A DNA stretch of 47,273 bases from JAFNGF01 sp964567045 (GTDB lineage Bacteria; Planctomycetota; Phycisphaerae; Sedimentisphaerales; Anaerobacaceae), in NCBI GenBank assembly GCA_964567045.1, contig CAZMLE010000026.1, positions 1 to 47,273 on the forward strand, given 5' to 3'. Under the pieces are notes generated by a model, which was not told the DNA's origin, ran no database searches, and saw only the letters and a list, made by a program, of their open reading frames with translations. A program made the position numbers and the translations under genes. How positions within the stretch are numbered: position 1 is the first letter of the stretch; each line of letters opens with the position of its first letter. Positions 23,593 through 33,614 of the stretch are shown here, piece by piece.

Positions 23593-26500
23593 CTACTCAG
23601 GTCTCGGACAATCCCCGGGAAGAGCCGCATCTTTCTTTTTCCAGTTCGCCACGAGTCTGGCCAAATCGCCGGTAAATACGCGGAACTTGTTTATGCCGCC
23701 CGAATCCTTGTGGTCGATGTCTGCACAGGGGTTAAGAGTGGCGTCACCAGCTTTCTTCCTCCAGTTGGCCACAATCAGACTCAAGTCACCGGTGAAAACA
23801 CGGAACTTGTTTATGCCGCCCGAATCTACGCCGTCGGCGTCACCATCGCACTGATAGCCACTGCCATACGGCGGCTCGCACCAGCAATTGGGCTTTCCCA
23901 GAGCGAGCCAATCTGCGTAGGTCGAATACGTGCACGGGAAGCACCCCGGCTCAGTAAACAGCATAAACGACATATCCTCACTGACGCCGGTCTGGTCATG
24001 CAATTCCTGCCATTTCCAGACGTCTGTCGCGCCGGTGGTATCCAGATACCCCGCGACGGCATCGTCATTCCTGACGATATTTGGCGGTACGGTCGGATCG
24101 TTCACTTGCCAATCCACACGTGGATGGTTCGTCCAGCCCCACGGATGCAGAGGCGTTTTGTCGCCCGCATACACCGCTACCACGCTGAACCAGTAGATGT
24201 TGCTAAGGTCTTTCTGGCAGAACCATTTGTCTCTGGGCAGGCGCACCGAGTAGCGGAATACCGGCTCATATCCGGGCGTCTGACCAGGCTCTACGGCTTC
24301 GGGCTTCTTATCGTAACCCACCAGCACCTCGTCGTAATTCTCTGCTTTGTACTCCCATATTTTTTCGCCTGGACGGCTGAACGGAGCGTTAGCTGCCGGC
24401 CGCACATCGGTCCAGATCGACAGCAGGAAGTAATCGGGCTTTAGCGGCGCGGCCATCAGCGGACAGTCGCACGCCTTGTACCTGTAGCCGATGTACGAAC
24501 CCCACCAGACGGCTGCCGTTATAGGTGTTATTTGCTCGCACGGCCAATCGTCAGCCACCAGACGGCGAATGATTGGCGTACCCTGGGTATCTTCCATAGC
24601 TGTGGACTGCTCATCTTGGTAGTGCGTCCAGTCGCGGATACCGGTAAATGCCTGCTCCCACTTGATGTAGCTCGGATCGGTATCCAGTTCAAAGGCCATG
24701 TCAAAGCTCTGCTGCTGCCCACACAGTGCAGCCTCGATCGGCGTAAAGATAAGTGGCAAGTCGTTCACATAGCCCAGCGGAAGGTCGCCTTCGACCACGA
24801 ACTTTACGGCGTCGTCCATCCAGTGCTGCGGCCGCGTCTTCCATCCCCACTGCTGGAACGGAATCGTAACCGGCGGATAAATGGCGGTGATGCTGATCCA
24901 GAAGACGTCGTCGCCTGTGGCCGAATCGATATACTTCTGCTGCCAGAAGTACTCCTGCGGCTCAAACTTGATGTAGTACCGGAAACAGGTGTCAGATTTG
25001 TTCTGCGGGAATTGGTCAAAACCTGCTCGTTCTTCCTGCACGCGCTGCGCGGGCACGTCAACTCGCCACAGCAACTTTTTCGGGTAGCTATGGCCGGGCT
25101 TAGCCAGAGGATTAGCAGGAACATTCGACCAGAACCCGATTCGCCAGGCGACCGGTTTGACTGCTGGCGACTCAGTGCCATCCCAGCCTTGATATGAACC
25201 CCACCAGTGAACCGATGTCACCGGCATACTGCCCAGGCAGCGGAAGTCGTCTGCTGCTATATTCCAGACAGTCGGAAGTACCGCCGTGGTGGAGCTGGGC
25301 CGGATGGCAAAGGATAGTTCGTCCCAGCCGCAATAGATCGGCGTTTTGGCTCTGGGGTCAATCTCTATCGGCGGCTGAGACCACTTCAGGTGCTCGGCAA
25401 CCGGTGGAGGCGGCGGAGCCTCTTCTCTGCCGGTAATTACAAACGCCATATCAATTGAATCCTTCTCCAGGCCGTAGTATGGATGCCCAAGCGGATAGCG
25501 CAGCTCTTTCCAGAGCCGCGGCAATTCGCTGCCGACATCCCAGACCGCGTCGTCCATATAGTGCTCAGGCCACTGGCGTGTCTTCCAGCCGAACTGGCCG
25601 TTTTCGGTATCTACCTGGACGTCCAGCCAGTAGATCAGCGGACTGTCGGGCGAGCCTTTCTGCTGGAATGCATCGGCGGAGCCGATATAGATGTCAATTT
25701 GCCAAACTTCTCTATCGCCACCTCGGATGAGTTCACCCGTAACAGGGTCCCACCACCATTCGCCGGGGTCGGGCAATTTGTAGTAGAGCGTTTCGGTGAA
25801 CTCGCTTGGGCCGAAATCTTTTGCCCATAACACCTGCTGGTCGGGCTGCGAGAATCGGTTTTGAGGATCCGACCCGCCGGTGCCTGCCGGATCGTCGGCG
25901 TGGATGCTCAGGTGTATCCGTTTAATTAGACCTTTTCTGTCGTACTTCCAGGAGCCCCACAGATGCACATCGGTGACCTTCTTGTAGCTTGTGCACTTGA
26001 AATCATCCGCCAGCGTCCGTAGTTTGCCATCGCTCGTGTCAACGCGGATGTTTATGCCGTTCCTGGTCAGGTCAGGCCATTGCGGCCACTCGATGTCTGG
26101 CGGCGGCGCCTTGATTTCCACCCGGTAGTCTTCGACTTCGCCGTCAGCGGCCTCGCCGGCTGGCCCCAATCCGCCGGCGCTACTGATGCGGAATCGGGCA
26201 AAAGTCCCATCTATCGCGGCGTCAGCAGGCACCGGGACGTTGATGATGTGCGGCCCGTTAGGCAGGACGCCGTTATAAACGCGTTCGCTTATCCGCCAGA
26301 TTCCATCTTCATCAAAATCAATCCACCCTTGTACCGAACCGCCGCCGCCATTTACGTGTACGGTCAAGGCAGCGGTATGGCCCTGAATCAAAGGCGGGAT
26401 CTCAACCCCGTCCTCGTCATCAATGCCGCTGTTGTCATCGCCGGAGGCGCGCAGATCAGGCTGACCATCAGGTTCTGCGTCAGGTTTACCGGCCGCATCC

Positions 26501-29500
26501 AGCCACGGACCGCCAATAATGTGCCGGGCGCCGTTGCTGGCGAGCAGCGTTGGATACTTTGGATCCGGTGCATCGCCGAAGTCGTATTGCGGCACCCCCA
26601 GGGCCTCGGGCGCAAAGTAGTAATCTTCTGTCTCGCCATAGTCATATCCGGCTGCAGGGCCATCGCCGCCGGCGCGAGCAGCAGAAGTAACCATACCCCA
26701 TTGCCGCTCGGAAAGTGTTATCCGCATCCAGATGGGATTTTCTGCGGTTGTCCCTGGCGGATGCCAGCACATAAACTCAGGTGTGGTGACATCGTATGTC
26801 CCTGATGTTACGAATTGCAGCAATTGATTCTGTACCGCGCACTCCGGAACCAGTGTACCGTCTGGACATGTAAGGACATCGTCCCAGTCGCCGTCGCGGT
26901 TCCAGTCCAACCACACGTTCACGTACAAGGGCGGTGGTTCAATAAGCAGCGGCACAACTGTAACTTTGTACTTGAATCTCGTCTGCTGACAGTGCGGCAG
27001 AACCAAAGGCACCTGGACGCCATCGTCGGCTTTATCAAGGTCAGGGCTATCGGTGGGTGGCGCAATGTTGTTTATGCCATCTTCGTCGGGCCCAATATCT
27101 GCCTCATTTTCCAGGCTGACAGCATCACCCAGATATGCAACCGCTCTGGGCTGTAGGTGAATTGGGCCGTGAGATGGAGAGCCGGCTCCATAAACGGTCG
27201 GGTAATCCGCCTTCACGCCGAGTGGCCCGCCCTTGGGATATGCGGTCATCGGCACGCCGAAGCTGTTTGTACTATCCGGTGCGTCGCCCAGGTCGTGCTC
27301 GGCTTTTGCCTCTTCGCCGCCGGTAATGACGAACGCCAGGTCAAGGGTTTCGCCCTTATAGGCGTGTCCATCGGGGTACGTCATCGGCAGCCAGCCGAGT
27401 CCTGCGCTGTGTAGATAAACCGCGTCGTCATTCCAGCGAAGCTTACGGGTAGTTGTCTTCCAGCCGAAGGTGTAGCCGGCACTGGCGGGGGCTATATCTT
27501 TGATTGCCAGCCAATAGACCTTGCCCTCTTGCTGCACGAAAGGCTCGATGTCGATACAGAAATTGTACTGATAGGCCTTTTTGTGGTTGTTCGGCTGGTA
27601 GAGTTTCGTTGCCGGGTCGTACCAACCCTCCGGACCTTCATGTACTTGACGCACGGTGTACTCGCCTGGCCCGAACGTTCGGCTCCAGAGAACCTCTCCT
27701 GGCGTGCTCCACGGCTTAGCCGTAGTGGCGGGAATGTCCGCGTGAATGGCGATCTTAAAGGCCAAACTGCCCGGCCCGCCTGCCGGCAGAATGTCATCGG
27801 CAAAGGAGCCCCAGAAGTGGATGTCTTTGATTGGGCCGGTCGCGGTGCACTTAAAGTCGTCTGCTAAGGTCGCCCAGAACATATCCACATCTACGCCCTT
27901 GTCGCTCAGATCGGGCGGTTGTGGCCAGTGCATCTTGTGCGGATCGCCCGCGTTCCAGTCACATTCGGGCACGACCTGGCCGGTAATTACAAACGCTAAG
28001 TCCAGTGACTTTTCCGTCTGTGGGTCGCGCAGCTCTCTCCAGTGCCATATGCCTGTCGGGGCACCCCAGTAGACCGCATCGTCCTCGAAGTGGTCAAGTG
28101 ACGTTTTCCAGCCGATGTGCGTCCCGACCGGGTCACGGATAGTAATCGAAAGAACCAGCCAGTAAATTTGCCCGGCCTCCTGAGTAAACGGGTCGGTAAT
28201 GTTACAAATGTTACACTGGTAGATATCCTTATGGTCGTTTGGTCTCCACGTGTGGTACCCCATTATCCATCCCTGGATGTTGATTCTCCAGTTCATAAAT
28301 CCCTGGTTGCCGGTTGCCCAGTGACGCAGATTTAGTTCGTCCGGGCCGAAGACTCCTTCCCATAGAAGATGGCCTGGTGTGCTATAGCCGTAACCGTTAG
28401 CGGGACTGTTGGAACGGATCTGGGCGTGGATACGGTCGATTATTCCTACGTTATCGCGTTGCCAGGAGTACCAGAAGTGAATGTCGGTGACCGGGCCGGT
28501 TTCTGAGCACTTCCAGTCGTCGGCCAGGATGCCCTCTATCACATCCACATCCCAGCCCTGCAAGTCTGGCAGTTGCGGGAAGTGCATCTTGTGCGGGTCG
28601 CCAGAGTTCCACTCACACTCGCCCGGTGGCAGACAGTTCACGGTGCTGCAATCGGTTCCGGAACCTTGCGGGACACCGCCTTTCTCCCGGCAGGCAGTGG
28701 GCGTCAGATCCTGGCAGGTGCCATCCGCCAGGCAACATGCCTCCGTGGGCTCGGGGCAGACAACTGTGTTGCAACTTGTGCCCGGCCCCTGCGGTGTCCC
28801 ACCTTTGGCCCTGCAGTCGTTTGCGGTTGCATCGATACACGTGCCGTCAGGCAGACAGCAGGCCTGCAGCGGCTGCGGGCAGAGAACGGTGTTGCAATTT
28901 GTGCCCGGTCCCTGCGGCGTACCTCCACGCTGTCGACAGGTTGCTGGGTCCGTGTCTACGCAAGTGCCGTCCGGCAGGCAACAGGCCTCGGTCGGCTGGG
29001 GCTGCGCGCCACAGCGACATTCGTAATCAAAGCTTCCGTCGGGGTTGTCGGTTTTATACAGTTCGCACTGCTGGCCCGCTGGGCAGCCTCCTGTACAATG
29101 AACAGAACCCGAAGAACTGATGGCAACATGACATAGATTAGGGCTTTGACAGGCACACGACAGAACTGTATAGGTAGGTGGGGCACCGGGGGTGTAACGT
29201 ACGCGAATCTTCGTGGGCACACACTGATCGCCGGTGTTGGGACAGCTAACCTGCAAGCAGGCTTGTCCGTCGGCCCTCGGCGCACACTGGACCGGCTGCT
29301 GCTCGCAGGCATCGTCAATTTTATTGTTGTTCTTATCGCCGAGGCATTTGGTGTCTGGGCCTTGGGGATTGCCACCTGCGGACTTGCACCTGTCCGGTGT
29401 CGTCTCGGTACACTTGCCGTCGCGGAAGCAGCAGGCTTCGGTTTGCTGCTGCAGAAGCATGATATCGCTCGCTGTTCTGGGCATGGATTCGTGCTTGATC

Positions 29501-30027
29501 CAGCCGTCGGTGATTACGAAGTTCTCGCCCTGCACGTCGATAGACAACCATTGCGGATTGTACTGGCGGATTTCGTAGCTGTCCTCGACACGGATAGGTT
29601 TGGCGCCGGCTGGAAGATAGCCCTGGAAGGCTACGTGGCGCTGGATGTATGTGCCTTCTGGTGCGACGCCTGGCAGTGGGGGTGTCCTGCTGCCCAACGC
29701 CGACCATTCCGCCGTCGACCAGCTATAGGCGATTTTTATGCGACACGGCAGTGCCGAGTCCAGCGGCTCCACCGATACTCGCAAGGCAATCACAGCCTTA
29801 CGCCCCGGATCAAAGGGCGCGTTGTTAAACCACTGGCTGTGCCAGCCGCTTGGATACAAATACCATTGACCGGCGTTGTAACCGCTGCCATCGCCGCTGA
29901 GAAACTCGCTATGCGGTCCAACTGCCACGACAAAACTGTCTTCGCTTGCTTGGGCTGAAATACCTGCCAGCAGAAACACTGCAAGTAGTATCAGCACACG
30001 GCTCGGTTCTGGTTTTAGCGATGTCAT
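23593..30027 (-). CDS. Giant modular secreted protein with GEVED and dockerin-like domains
   Basis: 2144 residues from ATG 30027 (AGGAG 10 bases upstream; a GTG at 30036 is also in frame). A signal peptide ends near residue 28. Four cysteine-rich repeats of about 38 residues (ACCLPDGTC ... GGTPQGPGT) lie at about 197-465. Five related beta-rich modules of about 210 residues, each opening with ADD(W/F).C and VHFWGS-like strands, lie at about 471-685, 690-905, 1300-1510, 1520-1740 and 1750-2040. Two GEVED-type domains (GEVEDYRVEI, DWNRDGDWDD) lie between modules 2 and 3. The C-terminus has two dockerin-like repeats (SGGINKFRVFTGDL, then ANWKKK). Probably a surface or secreted adhesion/matrix protein; function unknown. 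Confidence 0.8.
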   Translation of the reverse strand: MTSLKPEPSRVLILLAVFLLAGISAQASEDSFVVAVGPHSEFLSGDGSGYNAGQWYLYPSGWHSQWFNNAPFDPGRKAVIALRVSVEPLDSALPCRIKIAYSWSTAEWSALGSRTPPLPGVAPEGTYIQRHVAFQGYLPAGAKPIRVEDSYEIRQYNPQWLSIDVQGENFVITDGWIKHESMPRTASDIMLLQQQTEACCFRDGKCTETTPDRCKSAGGNPQGPDTKCLGDKNNNKIDDACEQQPVQCAPRADGQACLQVSCPNTGDQCVPTKIRVRYTPGAPPTYTVLSCACQSPNLCHVAISSSGSVHCTGGCPAGQQCELYKTDNPDGSFDYECRCGAQPQPTEACCLPDGTCVDTDPATCRQRGGTPQGPGTNCNTVLCPQPLQACCLPDGTCIDATANDCRAKGGTPQGPGTSCNTVVCPEPTEACCLADGTCQDLTPTACREKGGVPQGSGTDCSTVNCLPPGECEWNSGDPHKMHFPQLPDLQGWDVDVIEGILADDWKCSETGPVTDIHFWYSWQRDNVGIIDRIHAQIRSNSPANGYGYSTPGHLLWEGVFGPDELNLRHWATGNQGFMNWRINIQGWIMGYHTWRPNDHKDIYQCNICNITDPFTQEAGQIYWLVLSITIRDPVGTHIGWKTSLDHFEDDAVYWGAPTGIWHWRELRDPQTEKSLDLAFVITGQVVPECDWNAGDPHKMHWPQPPDLSDKGVDVDMFWATLADDFKCTATGPIKDIHFWGSFADDILPAGGPGSLAFKIAIHADIPATTAKPWSTPGEVLWSRTFGPGEYTVRQVHEGPEGWYDPATKLYQPNNHKKAYQYNFCIDIEPFVQQEGKVYWLAIKDIAPASAGYTFGWKTTTRKLRWNDDAVYLHSAGLGWLPMTYPDGHAYKGETLDLAFVITGGEEAKAEHDLGDAPDSTNSFGVPMTAYPKGGPLGVKADYPTVYGAGSPSHGPIHLQPRAVAYLGDAVSLENEADIGPDEDGINNIAPPTDSPDLDKADDGVQVPLVLPHCQQTRFKYKVTVVPLLIEPPPLYVNVWLDWNRDGDWDDVLTCPDGTLVPECAVQNQLLQFVTSGTYDVTTPEFMCWHPPGTTAENPIWMRITLSERQWGMVTSAARAGGDGPAAGYDYGETEDYYFAPEALGVPQYDFGDAPDPKYPTLLASNGARHIIGGPWLDAAGKPDAEPDGQPDLRASGDDNSGIDDEDGVEIPPLIQGHTAALTVHVNGGGGSVQGWIDFDEDGIWRISERVYNGVLPNGPHIINVPVPADAAIDGTFARFRISSAGGLGPAGEAADGEVEDYRVEIKAPPPDIEWPQWPDLTRNGINIRVDTSDGKLRTLADDFKCTSYKKVTDVHLWGSWKYDRKGLIKRIHLSIHADDPAGTGGSDPQNRFSQPDQQVLWAKDFGPSEFTETLYYKLPDPGEWWWDPVTGELIRGGDREVWQIDIYIGSADAFQQKGSPDSPLIYWLDVQVDTENGQFGWKTRQWPEHYMDDAVWDVGSELPRLWKELRYPLGHPYYGLEKDSIDMAFVITGREEAPPPPPVAEHLKWSQPPIEIDPRAKTPIYCGWDELSFAIRPSSTTAVLPTVWNIAADDFRCLGSMPVTSVHWWGSYQGWDGTESPAVKPVAWRIGFWSNVPANPLAKPGHSYPKKLLWRVDVPAQRVQEERAGFDQFPQNKSDTCFRYYIKFEPQEYFWQQKYIDSATGDDVFWISITAIYPPVTIPFQQWGWKTRPQHWMDDAVKFVVEGDLPLGYVNDLPLIFTPIEAALCGQQQSFDMAFELDTDPSYIKWEQAFTGIRDWTHYQDEQSTAMEDTQGTPIIRRLVADDWPCEQITPITAAVWWGSYIGYRYKACDCPLMAAPLKPDYFLLSIWTDVRPAANAPFSRPGEKIWEYKAENYDEVLVGYDKKPEAVEPGQTPGYEPVFRYSVRLPRDKWFCQKDLSNIYWFSVVAVYAGDKTPLHPWGWTNHPRVDWQVNDPTVPPNIVRNDDAVAGYLDTTGATDVWKWQELHDQTGVSEDMSFMLFTEPGCFPCTYSTYADWLALGKPNCWCEPPYGSGYQCDGDADGVDSGGINKFRVFTGDLSLIVANWRKKAGDATLNPCADIDHKDSGGINKFRVFTGDLARLVANWKKKDAALPGDCPRPE

Positions 30028-30111
30028 AGCCAACACTCTCCTAAAAGCACTCCTTCTGAAGTAGATAATGATTGCCGTTTACCGTTTTTTCTGCGGCAGC
30101 GGCCGCAAATA

Positions 30112-30134
30112 CCCCCGAATGTTTTTGTCGGGGG
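30112..30134 (-). promoter_or_regulatory. Leader hairpin of the giant gene
   Basis: A 7-bp stem CCCCCGA/TCGGGGG with a 9-base loop in the roughly 220-base untranslated leader. There is no T-run directly after it on the coding strand. The role is unknown. Confidence 0.4.
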
Positions 30135-30254
30135 CGTACGTTCTATATGCGCAGCCCGGCCACAAAACCTATTTTCGGACCCGAAAACCGAGAGACCGGA
30201 CGATAAGACACCGTTAACTCTCCTCGCCACGTCGACGATCAGGATTGAACCTAA

Positions 30255-30282
30255 AGTATACTGCTGCAGGGCGCGAAGTCAA
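30255..30282 (-). promoter_or_regulatory. Sigma-70-type promoter of the giant gene
   Basis: On the minus strand TTGACT (30277-30282), a 16-base spacer and TATACT (30255-30260). It is a near-consensus match and gives a leader of about 220 bases. Confidence 0.65.
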
Positions 30283-31180
30283 GCTAAAAATTTATAGGAC
30301 GTGCATAAAAACGTTGAGATTGTATGCCCGTACACATACGGTAACTTCTGCCGCAGAAATGAGATATGTCACTGAGGCTACTATATTTGACGTAAACATT
30401 CGGTGAACCCATTACGCGATCTGGTCAGACCGGCTTGCAGAATTCTCGGCGGAAGTGTTTATCAGTAGAATACAGGAAGACGTCCTTGACTGGCAGCAAG
30501 TAGAGGTTTAGCCCGACTTCCGCAGTTGGGGCCAAAATCACAGAAATGTTGAATTCTGTTGTGGGATGTAGTTTTCACAGCAACTCTCAGGCTACCAGGT
30601 TATCAGTTGCCTGGTTGCCTGTAACCCTGGTCCCCTGCAACCAAGCGGCCGGATACACCCTATCTGATGAAGCCGGCACAAACCGCCCCCATACCCCAAT
30701 ACACACCACCACGATTTTGCGGCTATCAGCCGGACCCAAAACATAGTCTCGAATCCATTAGGCGGGATAAACGAGAGAGTATTTGAACAAAAAGCTCCTT
30801 GAATGGTTAACCACCGGCCAAATGAATCACAATCCTTCGCACAGAGTGTACAACCCTTGCTCGGATCTTCAGCAGTTTCAGACGAATCGTCCCTACCGCA
30901 GCATTGGCCAGCCGCGTGGCCGAGCCGAGAGATACTTCATGGTCTATCTGAAAGACACCGCCCAACCGGTTAAGAGGAATGACCTGGTTCCCGTCAGGCT
31001 GATTGAAAATAGCAAAAATAGCGTAATTGGCGAAGTTCTTGCTGAAGTAAATCCGCACCTTTGACTTGGTCCTTCCACCGCCCAGCAGATAGCGGTTTTC
31101 AGCATCAAAAATGGGGCATGAGTATCGCGTATCGGTGATCGATTTTGGACACCTGGTTTTTAAGACTTTTCTGTAAAATT
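30283..31180. other. Gene-poor stretch
   Basis: No gene I can support. A plus frame of 93 codons (TTG 30783 to 31064) and an overlapping minus frame (31058-30807) are both open, and neither has a recognised domain. Around 30590-30640 there are degenerate units of CAGGTTA/TTGCCTG type. The stretch looks like decayed accessory DNA. Confidence 0.3.
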
Positions 31181-31214
31181 TTTATAACTTGTTACGCAAG
31201 AAGAACATAAGTGC

Positions 31215-31310
31215 AGATGAGAAAAAGTTCAAAAATAAGCAAAAATGCGCAGAAATGGACAGAAATGCGCAGGTTTTGAGCAAAAACGATCAAGAAATGC
31301 GCACTTTTTA
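31215..31310. repeat. Degenerate AATGCGC/ACAG(G)AAATG repeat block, copy 1
   Basis: Repeated AAAATGCGCAGAAATG-like units end in GCGCACTTTTTAA. A similar block occurs at 46950-47040 (ACAGGAAATG repeats, then AAATGCGCGCTTTTTAG). Similarity is by eye. Confidence 0.45.
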
Positions 31311-31377
31311 ACACGTCTACAAAATCGTATTTGACTTTTGCCGGGCACTTTCATTTGTGGCACGCAACTTGCTGAAG

Positions 31378-31455
31378 CACGGACAAACACTGATTGAAAC
31401 ACTGGCAGACACAGACCTAAACACGGACTCGCACACCGACAGACACGGACTGAAA
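31378..31455. repeat. Alternating 10/12-base CAC array without a gene
   Basis: CAC triplets opening CACGGAC/CACTGAT-like units start at 31378, 31388, 31400, 31410, 31422, 31432 and 31444, giving spacings of 10, 12, 10, 12, 10 and 12. This matches the arms flanking the GxxExxY pseudogene at 41731-42177. Confidence 0.75.
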
Positions 31456-31808
31456 TTGTGACTCTGGGATCTTATTGCATTTCGCCGCAGCGGATTTCGC
31501 GTTATCAACACATAGAATAAATTTGGCGCATTTTTCCTCTTGACAAATGGCTTGATTTGCGCAAGTCTGAGAAACTCAGGGGGAACAGATAGCAGAAAAA
31601 TGGTGTCATTGTGTCCGGGGAAAAATAGGATAACTATGAGCAAGACCAGATAAGGAAAGGGAGCGAGGACAACCACTGGGTTTGGGACGCAAGCATACCT
31701 TGTAGTTGGTAACTCTCGCAGACGAATCCAATATCTATGAGAGAATCCGAAATTCAAAGCCTAATAAAAGCGAAAACAGGTCGGCATTCTTAGTATGCGG
31801 AGGTCAAT

Positions 31809-33317
31809 ATGAAAGACTTACTGGAAGTAGAAAACTTTGGTGCTATTGACGCGGATAACGATGATATCCTGTTTGATTGTTTTCAAGACCACGAGGCGTT
31901 TACAGAATTACTGGCCTTCAAGAAGTTTCTAATCGTCGGAAGGAAAGGCAGTGGTAAAACTGCTATCTTTAAGAAGCTGCTCGCCACAAGAGAGGCTGAC
32001 TTTTTCTCTTTCGGCCATACGTTCTCTGACTATCCCTGGCACTATCACGACAGACAAGCCAGGATTGGGATTCCAGGCTACGATAAGTACACTCACAGTT
32101 GGAAATATTTGATTTTGTTGACTCTCTCGAAGATCATCCTCAACCAGGACCATTCGTTACCACACAAGAATGAATCGATGAACCACATGCTTAAAATAGA
32201 GCGGTTTATCATCGATACGTACGGAACAAGGGACCCTGACGTTACGCAGGTTTTCACTCCATCGAAAACATTAAAGCTAAAACCCACATTTGAAATCGAC
32301 TGGAAGATACTCAAGGCGGGAATATCCCCGGAAAACGTACCTATGGAATACTTGCCAACAATAGTCCAAGAAGTCAATTTGAACCTCTCAAAATATGTTT
32401 TGGGTTGTTTAAATCCAGAACATAAGTATTATATTTGCTTCGACCAGCTTGATCTTGGGTTTGATCCTCAAAACGCTGAGTATTCGAACAGGCTGATTGG
32501 GCTGTTGCTCGCGTCCCGAGACATGAATATAGAAGCGAAAAATCAAGGTAAGAAATTGTTTGTTTCGGTATTTCTCAGAGACGATATCTATGACAGTTTG
32601 CACTTTGAGGACAAAAACAAGATTACAGAGAACTATCTCTCCATGATAGAGTGGGATACCCCGAGGACACAAAAAACCTTGAAGGCCTTAATGGAAAAGA
32701 GGTTTCGGAAAGTCCTGAGAGACGATGACTCGGAAGTAATAAGATGGGAGGACGTCTTTGACGAGACGAAAGAAATGACCGGCCATCAAAAGAAATACCA
32801 GCACATAATTGACCGAACTTACTTGCGCCCAAGGGACATTATACAGTTCTGCAACAAGATCCTTATCCAATATAAATCCAGAAGAAACGAAGAAGTTAAG
32901 GCCTGCACCAATCTCAAGTTCGACAATATTGACATTAACAGCGCCAAAGCTGAATACAGCAACTACTTTCTCAATGAACTCGATGACGAGATCCACAAAC
33001 ATGTGCCTAAATACCAGGACTACTTGGAAATATTTAAAACAATAGGAGTACTACAATTCAGCAGAAGCGATTTTCTGGAGGCATCCAAGTCCAAAACGAC
33101 TCTATTCTCAGACATTAACCCTACTGATATCCTAAGAAAATTGTTTGAGTTCTCAGTGATAGGATTTTACAGAGCTGGTGGCAAAGGCTACGGGGGGTCA
33201 GAGTACGTATACAAATATAAGGAACCAAGAGCACAATTCGATGAAAATGCTCAGACCTTCAGATTACATCTAGGATTGATGGACGTTTTGGGTCTCAAGA
33301 AGTGGTCCAAACAGTAG
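31809..33317 (+). CDS. P-loop ATPase, probably Sll1717 family
   Basis: 502 residues; GGAGG 5 bases before ATG 31809. Walker A is GRKGSGKT (44-51). A Walker-B-like strand YYICFDQLDLG lies near 208-218, with an arginine-rich sensor region further on (RTYLRPRDIIQFCNKIL). The layout resembles the Sll1717-type ATPases, stand-alone proteins often near defence or mobile genes; this is recalled from family knowledge and not searched. Codons are more AT-rich than in the neighbouring housekeeping genes. It stands alone in a gene-poor island next to a tRNA gene, which suggests acquisition. A defence role is only an inference. Confidence 0.6.
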   Translation: MKDLLEVENFGAIDADNDDILFDCFQDHEAFTELLAFKKFLIVGRKGSGKTAIFKKLLATREADFFSFGHTFSDYPWHYHDRQARIGIPGYDKYTHSWKYLILLTLSKIILNQDHSLPHKNESMNHMLKIERFIIDTYGTRDPDVTQVFTPSKTLKLKPTFEIDWKILKAGISPENVPMEYLPTIVQEVNLNLSKYVLGCLNPEHKYYICFDQLDLGFDPQNAEYSNRLIGLLLASRDMNIEAKNQGKKLFVSVFLRDDIYDSLHFEDKNKITENYLSMIEWDTPRTQKTLKALMEKRFRKVLRDDDSEVIRWEDVFDETKEMTGHQKKYQHIIDRTYLRPRDIIQFCNKILIQYKSRRNEEVKACTNLKFDNIDINSAKAEYSNYFLNELDDEIHKHVPKYQDYLEIFKTIGVLQFSRSDFLEASKSKTTLFSDINPTDILRKLFEFSVIGFYRAGGKGYGGSEYVYKYKEPRAQFDENAQTFRLHLGLMDVLGLKKWSKQ

Positions 33318-33614
33318 TGTTACTTCTGATTGGCAGGACAACTTCTTACTATTGAGCAGTCATATTTCGACGAAAATGAGTGAACGGGCGTTCCGCAATT
33401 CTACCGGAATTCTATTTCACGGCCGAAACCGAGCGAGGGTGCGTAAGGCACCACGCGCGCCCGCCTCTATGAGCCGTGAGAATAACACTGCCGGCTCTTT
33501 TCGGTATTGTCCGAAATGTGGGGCGAGGGCGCTGGAGCTGTGCCTGCCGGGAATGATTCAGTTCGGTAGGGTAGGCTCCGCCTACCATCGTAGGGACGGT
33601 GTGCAGAGCACACC
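33318..33614. other. Intergenic remnant with palindromic repeats
   Basis: An open plus frame contains SFRYCPKCGARALE, a zinc-ribbon-like fragment, but no full domain. Two hairpins follow: GTAGGCTCCGCCTAC (33571-33585) and a GGTGTGC/GCACACC stem within 33590-33618. The second recurs at 39524-39540. Confidence 0.35.

Noticed and set aside
30239..30252. Partial copy of the tRNA-Val 3' end as the far att site
   Set aside because: CAGGATT and ACCT match only loosely; too short to support an island boundary.
30028..30260. c-di-GMP riboswitch
   Set aside because: The conserved GEMM sequence blocks are not present.
30783..31064. 93-codon frame as a gene
   Set aside because: No recognised domain, a TTG start without a good ribosome site, and an open frame opposite. 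Left as uncertain.
31317..31757. Minus-strand frame of 146 codons
   Set aside because: Its serine/valine/cysteine repeats are a translation of the CAC array; the same pattern appears opposite the array at 41686.
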